This document shows, one piece after another, positions 6,430-15,308 of a stretch of DNA of 33,364 nucleotides. Every line of letters starts with the position of its first letter. Position 1 is the stretch's first letter. The translations under genes and the position numbers were made by a program. The notes beneath the pieces are model-generated. The model did not search any database. It was not told the DNA's origin and worked only from the letters and a program-made list of their open reading frames with translations. The DNA comes from Candidatus Servula neotermitis (GTDB lineage Bacteria; Actinomycetota; Actinomycetes; Actinomycetales; Bifidobacteriaceae), in the NCBI GenBank assembly GCA_031281695.1, contig JAITFB010000042.1:1-33364 (forward strand). The letters are read 5' to 3'.

Positions 6430-9066
6430 ATGAAAACGACTTCGCCAAACACGGGTTTCTTGTCTGAACATTTAGAATACTTTGCGTATCTTTTGAATAA
6501 AGTTTTACAAGAATATAATCCACGATTGACTAAGACTTTTAATGATTTAGTGACTTTAACCATGAAAGCTCGGTCAACGAAAACGCTGGAGGCTTACCAA
6601 AAAATTCAAAAATTGATTAGCGTGCATTCGGTTGCACAAATCACCGATTTAGCTAAAGCCTTGACAGTGTATTTCCATCTTTCAAATTTGACTGAAGAAT
6701 TGAACCGCATCCAAAGATTGAAAAATTATGAATTGACGTCAAAAGTCAGGGGGGTGAATAATGCTTTAGGTTTAGCGTATTTGAAGCTGCAAAAAACTCA
6801 AGGCAAAAATAAAGCTTTGGCTCAATTGCGCCAATTGGTTTTTCATCCAGTTTTGACCGCTCATCCGACTGAAGCTCGTAGAGTTTCGACAACCAATTCT
6901 ATTAAACGAATTACTAATCTGATTTTGGAACGGTCGAATTTAGTGGGATTGAGTTTAATCGATAATGAACGGAAATTATTAGCTGAAGTGGATCTGTTAT
7001 TTCGTTCTTCGCCAATTGCTCCTAAAAAACCCACTCCGGCTCAAGAAAACGAAGTGGTTTTGAACATTTTCGATGATACATTTTTCGATTCAACTGTGAA
7101 TGTTTATCAAAGGCTGCAAAATTTTATTCAATCTCAACAAAAATCCAATATCGGGTATGACGCTCCGCAAATTACGCCTTTCATACGTCTAGGTTCGTGG
7201 ATTGGCTCCGACCGAGATGGCAATCCTAATGTGACTTCCGAGGTCACCTATAATGTGGCTCGGCAAAATTATCAGCATATTGTACATAAATACGTTGGGG
7301 AATTGAAGGAATTATCTGATTTACTTAGTTTTAGCGCTTCAAGACGTTCGGCCCCGGCTAAGGTTTTAACTTTATTTCAAACTCTTCAACGCGAGCTGAA
7401 TTCCAAAACCGAAAATAGAGAGGGAATTTATCAATCGATTGTCTTATTGATGTCTCAAAAATTAGAACGAACTTTAGATGATGATTTTCAGTTCGGGTAT
7501 CGTAAGGCTGAAGATTTTTTAGCAAATTTACAACTCATTCAAAGTGCCTTGTTAGAATTGAAAGATCCTCGAGCTGCTTATGGGAAAATATGTCACTTGA
7601 TATGGCAAGTCGAAACTTTTGGATTTCATATGGTGGAGTTAGAAGTGCGCCAACATTCAAAAGTACACGCTCAAGCTGTTTCAGAAATAAATAAATACGG
7701 TTTGACATCCCAGAAGCTGTCAAATCAAACTCGTGAGGCTCTCGAAATTTTTCGGACCATGTTGAAAATTCAACAAAAATACGGCCCTAAAAGTATTGGG
7801 CGTTACATTGTTTCATTTACGACCAGTGCTCGCGATATTATGAACGTAATTAATTTGGCTACATTCGCTCTCCAAAAAGACTTCGGTTTGCTCAAAATGG
7901 ATGTGGTTCCCTTATTCGAAACCCAAGCTGATTTGGATCGAGCTACGGAAATTTTAGATGAATGTTTAGCTTCTCCGTACATCAATAAGCGAGTCAGCGG
8001 ACTAAAGAATCGGATTGAAGTAATGCTGGGGTATTCGGACTCCTCCAAGGACATCGGCCCGATTGCTGCTACTTTGAAAATTCATCATACCCAAGCCGAA
8101 TTAGCTAAGTGGGCTAAAGCCCGCGGGATTGAGTTGATTTTATTTCATGGCCGCGGCGGCGCACTGGGACGAGGAGGAGGACCAGCTCAAAGGGCTGTTC
8201 TAGCTCAACCTGAAGGAACTGTGCATAATCATTTTAAAATCACTGAGCAAGGAGAATCCATTATGGCTCGTTACGGTAATCCTGAGATTGCAGTCCGTCA
8301 TATTGAAAGTGTATGCGCTTCAACCTTGTTGAGCTCGACTAAAAGCGTTGAAGAACACAATCGCCAATTAGATCAAAAATATCAAGAGTTAGCCGAACAT
8401 TTGGTAACGCTTTCGACCGAAACTTATCGCTCAATGATTAATCAACCCGGTTTTCCGGCCTGGTTTACTAAAGTGACTCCTTTAGAAGAAATTGGTCTAA
8501 TGCCTATAGGTTCGCGAGCTATTCGAAGAGGCCTTTCAGTCAAAGAAATTGAAGACTTACGCGCAATCCCTTGGGTATTTTCATGGTCTCAAGCCCGAAT
8601 TAATTTAGCGGCTTGGTACGGTTTCGGTTCAGCTTGCGAAAAATTTGTCAAACTCTATGGAACTGAAAGTCAATTAATGCGTTCGTATAAAGAGTGGAAT
8701 TTCTTTACCACTTTAGTGGATAACATTGAAATGTCCTTGGCTAAAACCGATGAGAATATCGCTCGACTTTATATGGATTTAACTAAGCCCTCCGAATTTT
8801 CTCAACAAATTTTTCACGAAATGAAATTAACTAAACGATGGGTCAAGAAATTGACTCAAAATTCTTACCCTTTGCAATCTCATCCAGTTTTAGGAGAAGC
8901 CATAAAAGTTCGCGGTCCATACGTAGATGCTTTATCGCTAATTCAAGTCAACGCTTTGAAAAAAATCCGTCATATGAAATCTAAGGGTCAGCGTTATGAC
9001 GAGTTGCTATATTTGATTCTTTGTACTGTTTCTGGAGTAGCCGCTGGCTTGCAAAATACTGGTTAG
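6430..9066 (+). CDS. ppc: Phosphoenolpyruvate carboxylase
   Basis: Carboxylates PEP with bicarbonate to oxaloacetate (anaplerosis, and the reductive route to C4 acids in anaerobes). 878 residues, full length for a bacterial enzyme. Active-site blocks: LTAHPTEARRVS near 140 (catalytic His), GSWIGSDRDGNPNVT near 256, VMLGYSDSSKDIGP near 533, the mobile loop LFHGRGGALGRGGGPA near 573, IPWVFSWSQAR near 714, and the conserved C-terminal QNTG. It begins 15 bp after the aminotransferase and has no TANNNT-N6 box, as expected for the second gene of an operon. Confidence 0.97.
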   Translation: MKTTSPNTGFLSEHLEYFAYLLNKVLQEYNPRLTKTFNDLVTLTMKARSTKTLEAYQKIQKLISVHSVAQITDLAKALTVYFHLSNLTEELNRIQRLKNYELTSKVRGVNNALGLAYLKLQKTQGKNKALAQLRQLVFHPVLTAHPTEARRVSTTNSIKRITNLILERSNLVGLSLIDNERKLLAEVDLLFRSSPIAPKKPTPAQENEVVLNIFDDTFFDSTVNVYQRLQNFIQSQQKSNIGYDAPQITPFIRLGSWIGSDRDGNPNVTSEVTYNVARQNYQHIVHKYVGELKELSDLLSFSASRRSAPAKVLTLFQTLQRELNSKTENREGIYQSIVLLMSQKLERTLDDDFQFGYRKAEDFLANLQLIQSALLELKDPRAAYGKICHLIWQVETFGFHMVELEVRQHSKVHAQAVSEINKYGLTSQKLSNQTREALEIFRTMLKIQQKYGPKSIGRYIVSFTTSARDIMNVINLATFALQKDFGLLKMDVVPLFETQADLDRATEILDECLASPYINKRVSGLKNRIEVMLGYSDSSKDIGPIAATLKIHHTQAELAKWAKARGIELILFHGRGGALGRGGGPAQRAVLAQPEGTVHNHFKITEQGESIMARYGNPEIAVRHIESVCASTLLSSTKSVEEHNRQLDQKYQELAEHLVTLSTETYRSMINQPGFPAWFTKVTPLEEIGLMPIGSRAIRRGLSVKEIEDLRAIPWVFSWSQARINLAAWYGFGSACEKFVKLYGTESQLMRSYKEWNFFTTLVDNIEMSLAKTDENIARLYMDLTKPSEFSQQIFHEMKLTKRWVKKLTQNSYPLQSHPVLGEAIKVRGPYVDALSLIQVNALKKIRHMKSKGQRYDELLYLILCTVSGVAAGLQNTG

Positions 9067-9109
9067 TTAGCTCCGCTCGCAGTCGCTAGTAGCTAGATTA
9101 TCTAGCGCC

Positions 9110-9136
9110 GTAGGGGCGTGTCCAACGTGTCCGCCT
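9110..9136 (+). repeat. Palindromic intergenic repeat GTAGGGGCG...GTCCGCC, copy B
   Basis: 27-bp imperfect palindrome between ppc and the AI-2E gene. By eye it matches 22 of 27 positions with bases 1119-1144 inside leuS. It shares both ends with 32980-33005. Confidence 0.6.
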
Positions 9137-9198
9137 TTTTGTTGCTAGTTCTTTTATGTTTTTCACTCGGACTTTACCTTTTTGCACCGCAATTTCAT

Positions 9199-9233
9199 GA
9201 CTAACAGCTAACTGTTGACTGCTAACTGCTAGT
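9199..9233 (+). repeat. Degenerate heptamer tandem repeat (5 units)
   Basis: Five 7-bp units: GACTAAC, AGCTAAC, TGTTGAC, TGCTAAC, TGCTAGT. The array ends on the first base of the TAAACT promoter box of the next gene. Confidence 0.7.
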
Positions 9234-9238
9234 AAACT
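9233..9238 (+). promoter_or_regulatory. -10 box for leaderless AI-2E family gene
   Basis: TAAACT-TATAAT-ATG with exact 6-nt spacing. The spacer itself reads TATAAT. Confidence 0.55.
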
Positions 9239-9244
9239 TATAAT

Positions 9245-10324
9245 ATGTCCAAGTTCTTTGCCGATATTCCGACTAAAACCATTGTGAAGTTTTGGGCAGT
9301 TTTGGTGGTGTTTTTAGGTGGGATTTTTATACTGCAAAAAAGCGTGGATGCCATAGTCATTGTTTTAGTGGGATTTTTTTTAGGAATCGTTTTAAATCGA
9401 CCAGTTGATTTTTTCGAACATAAATTAGGAGGCCGTAATCGGGCGGTGACTTTAGTTTTGTTAATTGCTGTTATCATTTTAGTTGCTTCAATTTTGGTGA
9501 TTGTGCCGTATTTCTTCGCTCAGATTTATGACTTTTTGCTGACAGTTCCTTCAGCTTTGCAAAATTTAGCCAAAAGTAATATAGTCTTGGATTTGTTTAC
9601 TAAAGTGGGTTTGGCTTCAACTTACGATAGTATAATCTCGAATTTGCAATCTTGGGTAGGCAGTTTGATTTACGCTATTCCGAATTCTTTAGCGAATTTA
9701 TTCGGTGGGGTTACGAACATGTTGGTCTCGTCCATTACTGTGATTATGGTGACAATTTTTGCTTTGGTTGAAGGCGATGTGTGGCTGGAGCGCTATTGGA
9801 GAATTGTTTACAAAAATGACATTACTCGAACGACTCATCAAAAAATCGCCGACAAAATGTATAATGCGATCAGTGGTTATGTGGCTGGAACGGTGATTAT
9901 CGCCTTGATTCAGGCGGTCGTCATGGCGGTCTCTATGTTGATTCTCAGCTTTATATTTCCTTTACCGAAAGAGATTTTCTTGCCGTTGGCTGTTATCATG
10001 TTTTTAGCTTCTTTTATTCCTATGTTCGGCGGTTTGATTGCCTTAGTAGTTTCAGTGTTTTTGATTATGCTGTATTCAGGACCAGCTGCTTTGGTCGCCT
10101 TGATTTTCTTGTTAGTTTTGCAAGTTTTTTCAGGAAATGTGCTCACCCCCTTGATTTTTAATCGCACAGTAAAAATTTCTCCATTGACTATTCTTATCGC
10201 TATTACTTTCGGAGGTTTCTTAGGAGGTTTTGTAGGCGTGTTAGTCTCTATCCCTTTGGCAGCTTGCATTCAAGTCGCGGTTCAAGAGTACATTCACTCT
10301 AAAAAATATCGAGGCTTTATTTAG
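9245..10324 (+). CDS. AI-2E family transporter-like integral membrane protein
   Basis: 359-residue polytopic membrane protein with about seven or eight hydrophobic segments: two near residues 13-50, one near 62-88, one near 157-180, and a dense C-terminal block from about 205 to 345. The arrangement and motifs such as FLASFIPMFGGLIALV and the C-terminal GGFLGGFVGVLVSIPLAA are typical of the AI-2E (PerM/TqsA) family. Members export diverse small molecules or ions, and autoinducer-2 transport cannot be inferred for this one. It appears monocistronic: heptamer arrays lie on both sides and it has its own leaderless-type box. Confidence 0.88.
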   Translation: MSKFFADIPTKTIVKFWAVLVVFLGGIFILQKSVDAIVIVLVGFFLGIVLNRPVDFFEHKLGGRNRAVTLVLLIAVIILVASILVIVPYFFAQIYDFLLTVPSALQNLAKSNIVLDLFTKVGLASTYDSIISNLQSWVGSLIYAIPNSLANLFGGVTNMLVSSITVIMVTIFALVEGDVWLERYWRIVYKNDITRTTHQKIADKMYNAISGYVAGTVIIALIQAVVMAVSMLILSFIFPLPKEIFLPLAVIMFLASFIPMFGGLIALVVSVFLIMLYSGPAALVALIFLLVLQVFSGNVLTPLIFNRTVKISPLTILIAITFGGFLGGFVGVLVSIPLAACIQVAVQEYIHSKKYRGFI

Positions 10325-10331
10325 CTTTAAA

Positions 10332-10352
10332 GGAATTAGGAGTTAGGAATTA
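10332..10352 (+). repeat. Heptamer tandem repeat (3 units)
   Basis: GGAATTA, GGAGTTA, GGAATTA immediately after the AI-2E gene. A related pyrimidine-strand array follows at 10409-10443. Confidence 0.65.
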
Positions 10353-10408
10353 GCCATGCAGTTTAAGTCTGAGAGCTAAAGCAAATTCACCGAAATGATT
10401 TTTTACAA

Positions 10409-10443
10409 CTAATTCTTAACCCCTAAAACAATCCCTAACCTCC
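10409..10443 (+). repeat. Degenerate heptamer tandem repeat
   Basis: Units CTAATTC, TTAACCC, CTAAAAC, AATCCCT, AACCTCC. The sequence resembles 31564-31584 and 33067-33095 and is roughly complementary in type to the array at 10332. Confidence 0.55.
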
Positions 10444-10477
10444 CGTCCAACGCCAACTCGCCTCGGCCATTTATCGC

Positions 10478-10483
10478 TAAACT
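10478..10483 (+). promoter_or_regulatory. -10 box for leaderless rel transcript
   Basis: TAAACT-ATCTGT-ATG with exact 6-nt spacing to the ATG at 10490. Confidence 0.6.
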
Positions 10484-10489
10484 ATCTGT

Positions 10490-12706
10490 ATGCACGAAAT
10501 TCCTGCTGCTTTAGAGGCTCTAAAAAACGATGATTTTTTCCAGCCTTTATATGCCGAAATTTCCAAACGACGTACGTTTAATCAGTTAGATATTATGCTG
10601 GAAGCGTATCATTTTGCTAAAAAAGTTCATACTGGTCAATTGCGCAAGTCAGGAGAACCTTTTATCATCCATCCAGTCGCGGCTGCAGTTAATTTGGCCC
10701 ATATCGGCATGCCTTTGGATACTGTAGCTGCTGGATTGTTACACGACGTTTTAGAAGATACTGACACTAAACGCGAAGTGTTGGTGGAAAAATTTGGCGA
10801 ATCTATTACCAATATTGTGGACGGAGTAACCAAGATCGATAAAGTCAAATTGGGAGAAAATTCGCAAGCCGAGACTATTCGCAAAATGGTGGTGGCTATG
10901 TCCAATGATATTCGAGTCTTGATCGTGAAATTAGCTGACCGTTTGCATAATGCGCGGACTTGGGAATTCGTGCCGCTGGACCGGGCGCAATATAAAGCCA
11001 AAGAGACTTTGGAAATTTATGCGCCTTTGGCTGATCGCTTGGGGCTGAACTCGATCAAATTGGAGCTGGAGGACTTGTCGTTTCGAACGCTGGAACCTCA
11101 AGTATATCATGAGTTAGAGAATTTGATGGTCAAACAAGCTCCAGAGTCTGAGTCATACGTGGAGAATTTCTTGACTCTACTGCGCGCGGAACTGCATAAA
11201 GTGAAAATCCGGGCTTCAGTCTCAGGACGACCCAAACATATTTATTCGATTTACAAAAAGATGGTCACTAAGCATTATGAGTTCAAGGACATTTACGATT
11301 TAGTGGCTGTGCGGATTATTGTGGACACTGTGCGCGATTGTTATGGAGCTTTGGGCGCAATTCATGCAGCTTGGGGTCCTATGCACGGTCGATTCAAAGA
11401 TTATATTGCGATGCCTAAGACCAACGGTTATCAAAGTTTGCATACCACTGTGATTGGTCCAGAAGGCAAACCCATTGAGGTCCAAATCCGCACGCGACAG
11501 ATGCATCGGCATGCGGAATTTGGGGTGGCGGCGCATTGGATGTACAAAGAGCGTAATCCTAAAAAAGGTTCTTTGCTGTTGGACGAAGTGAATGTGGAAA
11601 AGAATTTAGTTTGGATGAAGCAACTCACGGATTGGAAAGAGGATGCTGAAGATTCGTCAGAATTTTTGGATCAATTGCGTTATGATTTGGCGGACGAAGA
11701 GGTTTACGTTTTCACTCCAGCGGGTAAAGTGATTGCGCTTCCGCGCGGCAGCACGCCCATCGATTTCGCTTATACAGTCCATACTGAAGTAGGGCACAGG
11801 GCTATGGGCGCCAAAATTGATTCGAAGCTGGTTCCGCTCAATACGCCTTTGCAAAATGGCAATACTGTCGAGATCATTACTTCCAAGGCTCAAGATGCTC
11901 ATCCTACGCGCGAATGGTTGGATTTTGTGAAATCTCCGCGCGCTCGGAATAAAATTCGTCAGTTCTTTATGAAAGAGCGCAAGGAGGAGTCAATCGATTT
12001 CGGAAAAGAAAAATTAGCTAAAATTATTCACGCTCAACGGCTGCCAGCTAAACAATTTTTGACTCAAGAAATTCTTTTAGAGGCCACGACCAGCTTTAAC
12101 TTGCAAGATATCGAAAGTCTATATTATGCAGTCGGAGAAGGGCAGATTTCCGCCGAACGAGTTTTGAATAAGATCATGGAAATTACTGGCGAAGATGAGA
12201 TTGAGGACGTGATTACCTCTCAGTTGCCTGTCCTTCCTAAAGCCGCAACGACTCCTACGACTGATAATCCTGGGATAATCATCAAAGGTGTCGATGAAGT
12301 TTGGGTCAAAATTGCTAAATGTTGTACGCCAGTTCCCGGCGACCAAATCATAGGCTATGTGACTAAAGGGTTTGGCGTAACAGTTCATCGGGTCAATTGT
12401 CCTAATTTACAAAGAGTCCTAAACGAAAAAAATCGGATCGTTGAAGCAGTGTGGTCAGACCAAGTTCGGACTTCGTTTTTAATGCAAATTCAAATCAATG
12501 CTTTGGATCGCGCGAATTTATTGACTGAGATTTTGAAAGTATTATCAGACGATCGCGTTTCTATTAATTCTTTGAATTCTTCAGTCTCTAAAGATCAAAT
12601 CGCTACCTTTCGAATGGTTTTAGATATGGCTGATCCTAAGCAATTACCAGCCGTTTCGAATCACCTTCGACAATTGGATAACATTTTTGAGGTTTACCGA
12701 GTATGA
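10490..12706 (+). CDS. rel: Bifunctional (p)ppGpp synthetase/hydrolase
   Basis: Makes and degrades the stringent-response alarmone (p)ppGpp. 738 residues with the full domain order. First is an HD hydrolase domain (HDVLEDT near 84, KLADRLHNART near 148). Next is the synthetase domain (GRPKHIYSIYKKM near 245, RFKDYIAMPKTNGYQSLHTTV near 302), then a TGS domain (VYVFTPAGKVIALPRGSTP near 405), and finally a zinc-finger/ACT C-terminus (AKCCTPVPGD near 605; ACT from about 665). Both active sites look intact, consistent with a bifunctional Rel rather than RelA or SpoT alone. Its stop codon overlaps the ATG of a 52-codon ORF as ATGA. Confidence 0.96.
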   Translation: MHEIPAALEALKNDDFFQPLYAEISKRRTFNQLDIMLEAYHFAKKVHTGQLRKSGEPFIIHPVAAAVNLAHIGMPLDTVAAGLLHDVLEDTDTKREVLVEKFGESITNIVDGVTKIDKVKLGENSQAETIRKMVVAMSNDIRVLIVKLADRLHNARTWEFVPLDRAQYKAKETLEIYAPLADRLGLNSIKLELEDLSFRTLEPQVYHELENLMVKQAPESESYVENFLTLLRAELHKVKIRASVSGRPKHIYSIYKKMVTKHYEFKDIYDLVAVRIIVDTVRDCYGALGAIHAAWGPMHGRFKDYIAMPKTNGYQSLHTTVIGPEGKPIEVQIRTRQMHRHAEFGVAAHWMYKERNPKKGSLLLDEVNVEKNLVWMKQLTDWKEDAEDSSEFLDQLRYDLADEEVYVFTPAGKVIALPRGSTPIDFAYTVHTEVGHRAMGAKIDSKLVPLNTPLQNGNTVEIITSKAQDAHPTREWLDFVKSPRARNKIRQFFMKERKEESIDFGKEKLAKIIHAQRLPAKQFLTQEILLEATTSFNLQDIESLYYAVGEGQISAERVLNKIMEITGEDEIEDVITSQLPVLPKAATTPTTDNPGIIIKGVDEVWVKIAKCCTPVPGDQIIGYVTKGFGVTVHRVNCPNLQRVLNEKNRIVEAVWSDQVRTSFLMQIQINALDRANLLTEILKVLSDDRVSINSLNSSVSKDQIATFRMVLDMADPKQLPAVSNHLRQLDNIFEVYRV

Positions 12707-12861
12707 GGTTTGATTTCTATCGTCAGCAATTGACTCGTTTTAAAATAAAGCGCACGTTTGCAGAGGTTGACGTTGAAATTGTCTCTGTGTTTATAGGGGT
12801 TTTCTTAGGGGATGGCTTGACTCTAACGACCGGCACAGCCACTAAAGGCATAATACTATGA
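12703..12861 (+). CDS. Small ORF (52 aa) coupled between rel and folD
   Basis: Not in the ORF track because it is too short. It starts at an ATG overlapping the rel stop (ATGA, 12703-12706), and its TGA overlaps the folD ATG (ATGA, 12858-12861). It therefore fills the rel-folD gap exactly. The product begins [17 protein letters not shown], basic and possibly amphipathic, and ends in a hydrophobic, Gly/Thr-rich half ([11 protein letters not shown], then TTGTATKG). I recognise no family. FolD lacks the TANNNT-N6 box that lead genes have, which fits translational coupling through this ORF. It could be a real small protein or a ribosome-relay ORF. Confidence 0.5.
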   Translation: MRFDFYRQQLTRFKIKRTFAEVDVEIVSVFIGVFLGDGLTLTTGTATKGIIL

Positions 12862-13826
12862 CTGCTCAGATTTTAGACGGTAAATTGTTGGCGCAAACTA
12901 TTAAACAACAATTGCGGGAGCGTTTGCACCATGCAGATCGTCCAGTTGGTCTAGGAACTATTTTAGTAGGAGACGATCCAGCTAGCCAAAAATATGTGGC
13001 TATGAAACAACAAGATTGTCAAGAAGTAGGGATTCAATCGATTCCAATTCATTTACCAGCAAGCGCCAGCTCAACTGAAGTCTTAGCGGCAGTTGATCAA
13101 TTGAACGCCGACCCCGCTTGTACTGGTTTTATTGTGCAATTACCTCTGCCAGCTAAGATCGATGCCAATGCAGTGCTGGAAAGAATTTCACCAACTAAAG
13201 ACGCTGACGGTTTACATCCTAATAATTTGGGTAAATTAGTTTTGCAAGTTGACCAGCCGATTGATTCGCCCTTGCCTTGCACGCCTTTGGGTATTGTTAC
13301 CCTGTTACAGCATTATCAATTGGATTTGGCTGGGAAAACGGCTGTGATTTTAGGTCGGGGAATTACTGCTGGACGACCGCTGGCTCTACTGCTTTCGCGT
13401 AAAAGTATCAACGCCACAGTAACTATGGCTCATTCTCAGACTGCCGATCTACCAGCCTTGATCAAGTCCGCTGATTTATTGGTCGCTGCTATCGGTAAGC
13501 CGCACTTTGTCCAACCGCAATGGATTAAACCGGGCGCAATTGTGGTCGACGTAGGCGTGTCTCGCGTTTCTGTTCCAGTGGCTAACGAGTCAAGGCTAAG
13601 ACCAGTATCACCAGCTGCGTCAGACTCTGTTTCAGTGTCTTCAAATTATGGCACAAACTCCTCGCTCATCACTCCTCGCTCATCACTGGCATCAACCAAA
13701 ATTGTGGGCGACGTCGATCCTGAAGTAGCCGAGCTGGCTGGCTGGTTGACCCCCAATCCTGGCGGGGTTGGACCTATGACCCGCGTGATGTTGCTTAAGA
13801 ACGTCGTGGATTTAGGAAACTTTTGA
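12858..13826 (+). CDS. folD: Bifunctional methylenetetrahydrofolate dehydrogenase/cyclohydrolase, with insertion
   Basis: Interconverts 5,10-methylene-, methenyl- and 10-formyl-tetrahydrofolate with NADP(H). Motifs: [15 protein letters not shown] near 50 with the catalytic Lys, [12 protein letters not shown] near 93, the [11 protein letters not shown] block near 117, the NADP-site [14 protein letters not shown] near 167, and the C-terminal [16 protein letters not shown]. At 322 residues it is about 40 longer than usual. The excess is a Ser/Val/Pro-rich insertion of about 44 residues (bases 13569-13700) between VVDVGVSRV and [12 protein letters not shown], containing a repeated 14-bp unit. Core residues are retained. 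The 3' end overlaps the convergent aminopeptidase gene by 32 bp. Confidence 0.95.
   Translation: MTAQILDGKLLAQTIKQQLRERLHHADRPVGLGTILVGDDPASQKYVAMKQQDCQEVGIQSIPIHLPASASSTEVLAAVDQLNADPACTGFIVQLPLPAKIDANAVLERISPTKDADGLHPNNLGKLVLQVDQPIDSPLPCTPLGIVTLLQHYQLDLAGKTAVILGRGITAGRPLALLLSRKSINATVTMAHSQTADLPALIKSADLLVAAIGKPHFVQPQWIKPGAIVVDVGVSRVSVPVANESRLRPVSPAASDSVSVSSNYGTNSSLITPRSSLASTKIVGDVDPEVAELAGWLTPNPGGVGPMTRVMLLKNVVDLGNF
13656..13690 (+). repeat. In-gene heptamer array within the folD insertion
   Basis: Units AACTCCT, CGCTCAT, CACTCCT, CGCTCAT, CACTGGC, i.e. a 14-bp direct repeat built from heptamers. It is in frame and encodes part of the Ser-rich loop. Confidence 0.65.
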
Positions 13827-15276
13827 CCCAGTTTTCCACGTCTTTTAATTTCCGAGGAATGTTAGCGCTGAGGTTTTGGTTACCAGTTTCCGTGAGATGC
13901 ACATTGTCTTCGATGCGAACGCCAATTCCGCGCAGTTCTTGAGGGATCGATAAATCTTCATTTTTGAAATACAGACCAGGCTCAATGGTGAAACACATGC
14001 CCGGAAGCAAAGTCGCCCCATAGTACATTTCAGCGCGAGCTTGCGCGCAATCGTGCACATCCAAGCCTAAATGATGAGAGACTCCATGAACTATCCAGCG
14101 CCGAAAACGATCCGGCTCAGGTTTGGCTGGAAGAACGCCCCAATCGATCAACCCCCTTTGAATTACTGCAAAGGCGGCTTGATTGAGGTCAGAGAATTTG
14201 TTGCCTGGTTGAGCCACTTCAAAGACTGCATCAGCTGCTTCTAAAACCAGTTGATAGACTTGTTTTTGTACGGGCGAGAACCGTCCATTGACTGGGAAAG
14301 TGCGAGTGATGTCGGCAGTATAAAGCGAATCGACCTCGACTCCAGCATCCATGAGGATTAATGATTTAGCTGGAACGGGATTAGAATTACGCATCCAATG
14401 TAAAGTCGTAGCATCAGCTCCAGCGCCCACGATCGAATCATAGCCTTCCCAATTGCCTAGAGTACGAGCGATTTCGTGAAATTTGGATTCAGCCAATCTT
14501 TCGCCGTGGGGGTTCTTCAGAATTTGTTTCAAATGGCTTAGAACATTTTCAAAGCCTAATTTTGTAAAATCGATGGCTTTTTGGATTTCAGCGACCTCTA
14601 AGTCGTCTTTAATTAATCGAGCTTCCGAAATGGTTTCAGACAGAAATCTTTCGTAGGATCGGTTTTTTAAACTATAAGAGCCGCTTTGGTTAAGTAATTG
14701 ATCTAAGTTTTGGTCAATATTGCTAATAGCAACAATTTCTTGAGGCAAAGTCGCCAAACTAGAACGTAAAGCACTCAAGTCTTGGCTGGGAATATCGCAA
14801 AAATTTTCAAAATCAGCTGGAGTAGGTCGATTACCGATCCAAAAGCTGCCGAATTCAGGATTACGGAAAAAGTCTGGAGTGGAAAAATCTTTAGGCGAGG
14901 GCGTATAGAGCGTACAAGCATCTTGGTCGTGGAGGACTAAAACCGCGTAAGGCTCATAGTCCTGGCCTAAACCAGTTAGATAGCTAAAAGCGCTAAAAGG
15001 CCGGAAAGGATAAGATAAATCGTTCGCGCGGGTCTTGGGAGTTCCTGCTGGGATGACTAAAGCAAATTTTTGGTCGGTCCCTAAAAGACTGGTCATTTGG
15101 TGGAAATTGCGGTAAACTGTGGCGCGTCGCGCGGCCACGGCTTGATTCCAAGCGGGATTTTTGGCGTGATTGAATTCGAATTGACCTCGCTTAGCCCACT
15201 TGGATAACATAAGTTTGTCGAAGGCTGGAGTTTTAGGTAAGCCTCTTCGACTTTGATTGGTGTTTTCTTGTCCCAT
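13795..15276 (-). CDS. pepP: Xaa-Pro aminopeptidase (M24B)
   Basis: Dinuclear-metal exopeptidase releasing N-terminal residues before proline. 493 residues, matching the long actinobacterial aminopeptidase P group with an N-terminal creatinase-like domain. Metal-site blocks: [20 protein letters not shown] near 320 (two Asp ligands), [11 protein letters not shown] near 403 (His), TIEPGLYF near 437 (Glu) and [14 protein letters not shown] near 460 (Glu). It is divergent from adenosine deaminase and convergent with folD. Upstream, TAAAAT and TAGAAT lie 4 and 9 nt from the ATG, so the strict 6-nt spacing is not seen. Confidence 0.93.
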   Translation of the reverse strand: MGQENTNQSRRGLPKTPAFDKLMLSKWAKRGQFEFNHAKNPAWNQAVAARRATVYRNFHQMTSLLGTDQKFALVIPAGTPKTRANDLSYPFRPFSAFSYLTGLGQDYEPYAVLVLHDQDACTLYTPSPKDFSTPDFFRNPEFGSFWIGNRPTPADFENFCDIPSQDLSALRSSLATLPQEIVAISNIDQNLDQLLNQSGSYSLKNRSYERFLSETISEARLIKDDLEVAEIQKAIDFTKLGFENVLSHLKQILKNPHGERLAESKFHEIARTLGNWEGYDSIVGAGADATTLHWMRNSNPVPAKSLILMDAGVEVDSLYTADITRTFPVNGRFSPVQKQVYQLVLEAADAVFEVAQPGNKFSDLNQAAFAVIQRGLIDWGVLPAKPEPDRFRRWIVHGVSHHLGLDVHDCAQARAEMYYGATLLPGMCFTIEPGLYFKNEDLSIPQELRGIGVRIEDNVHLTETGNQNLSANIPRKLKDVENWVKSFLNPRRS

Positions 15277-15308
15277 AATAATTTTATTCTAACTAAAATT
15301 TAATATAT

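Noticed and set aside
13795-13826. folD/pepP convergent 32-bp overlap as a regulatory feature
   Set aside because: Both coding ends are ordinary for their families; a tail-to-tail overlap in a compact genome is not by itself evidence of regulation.
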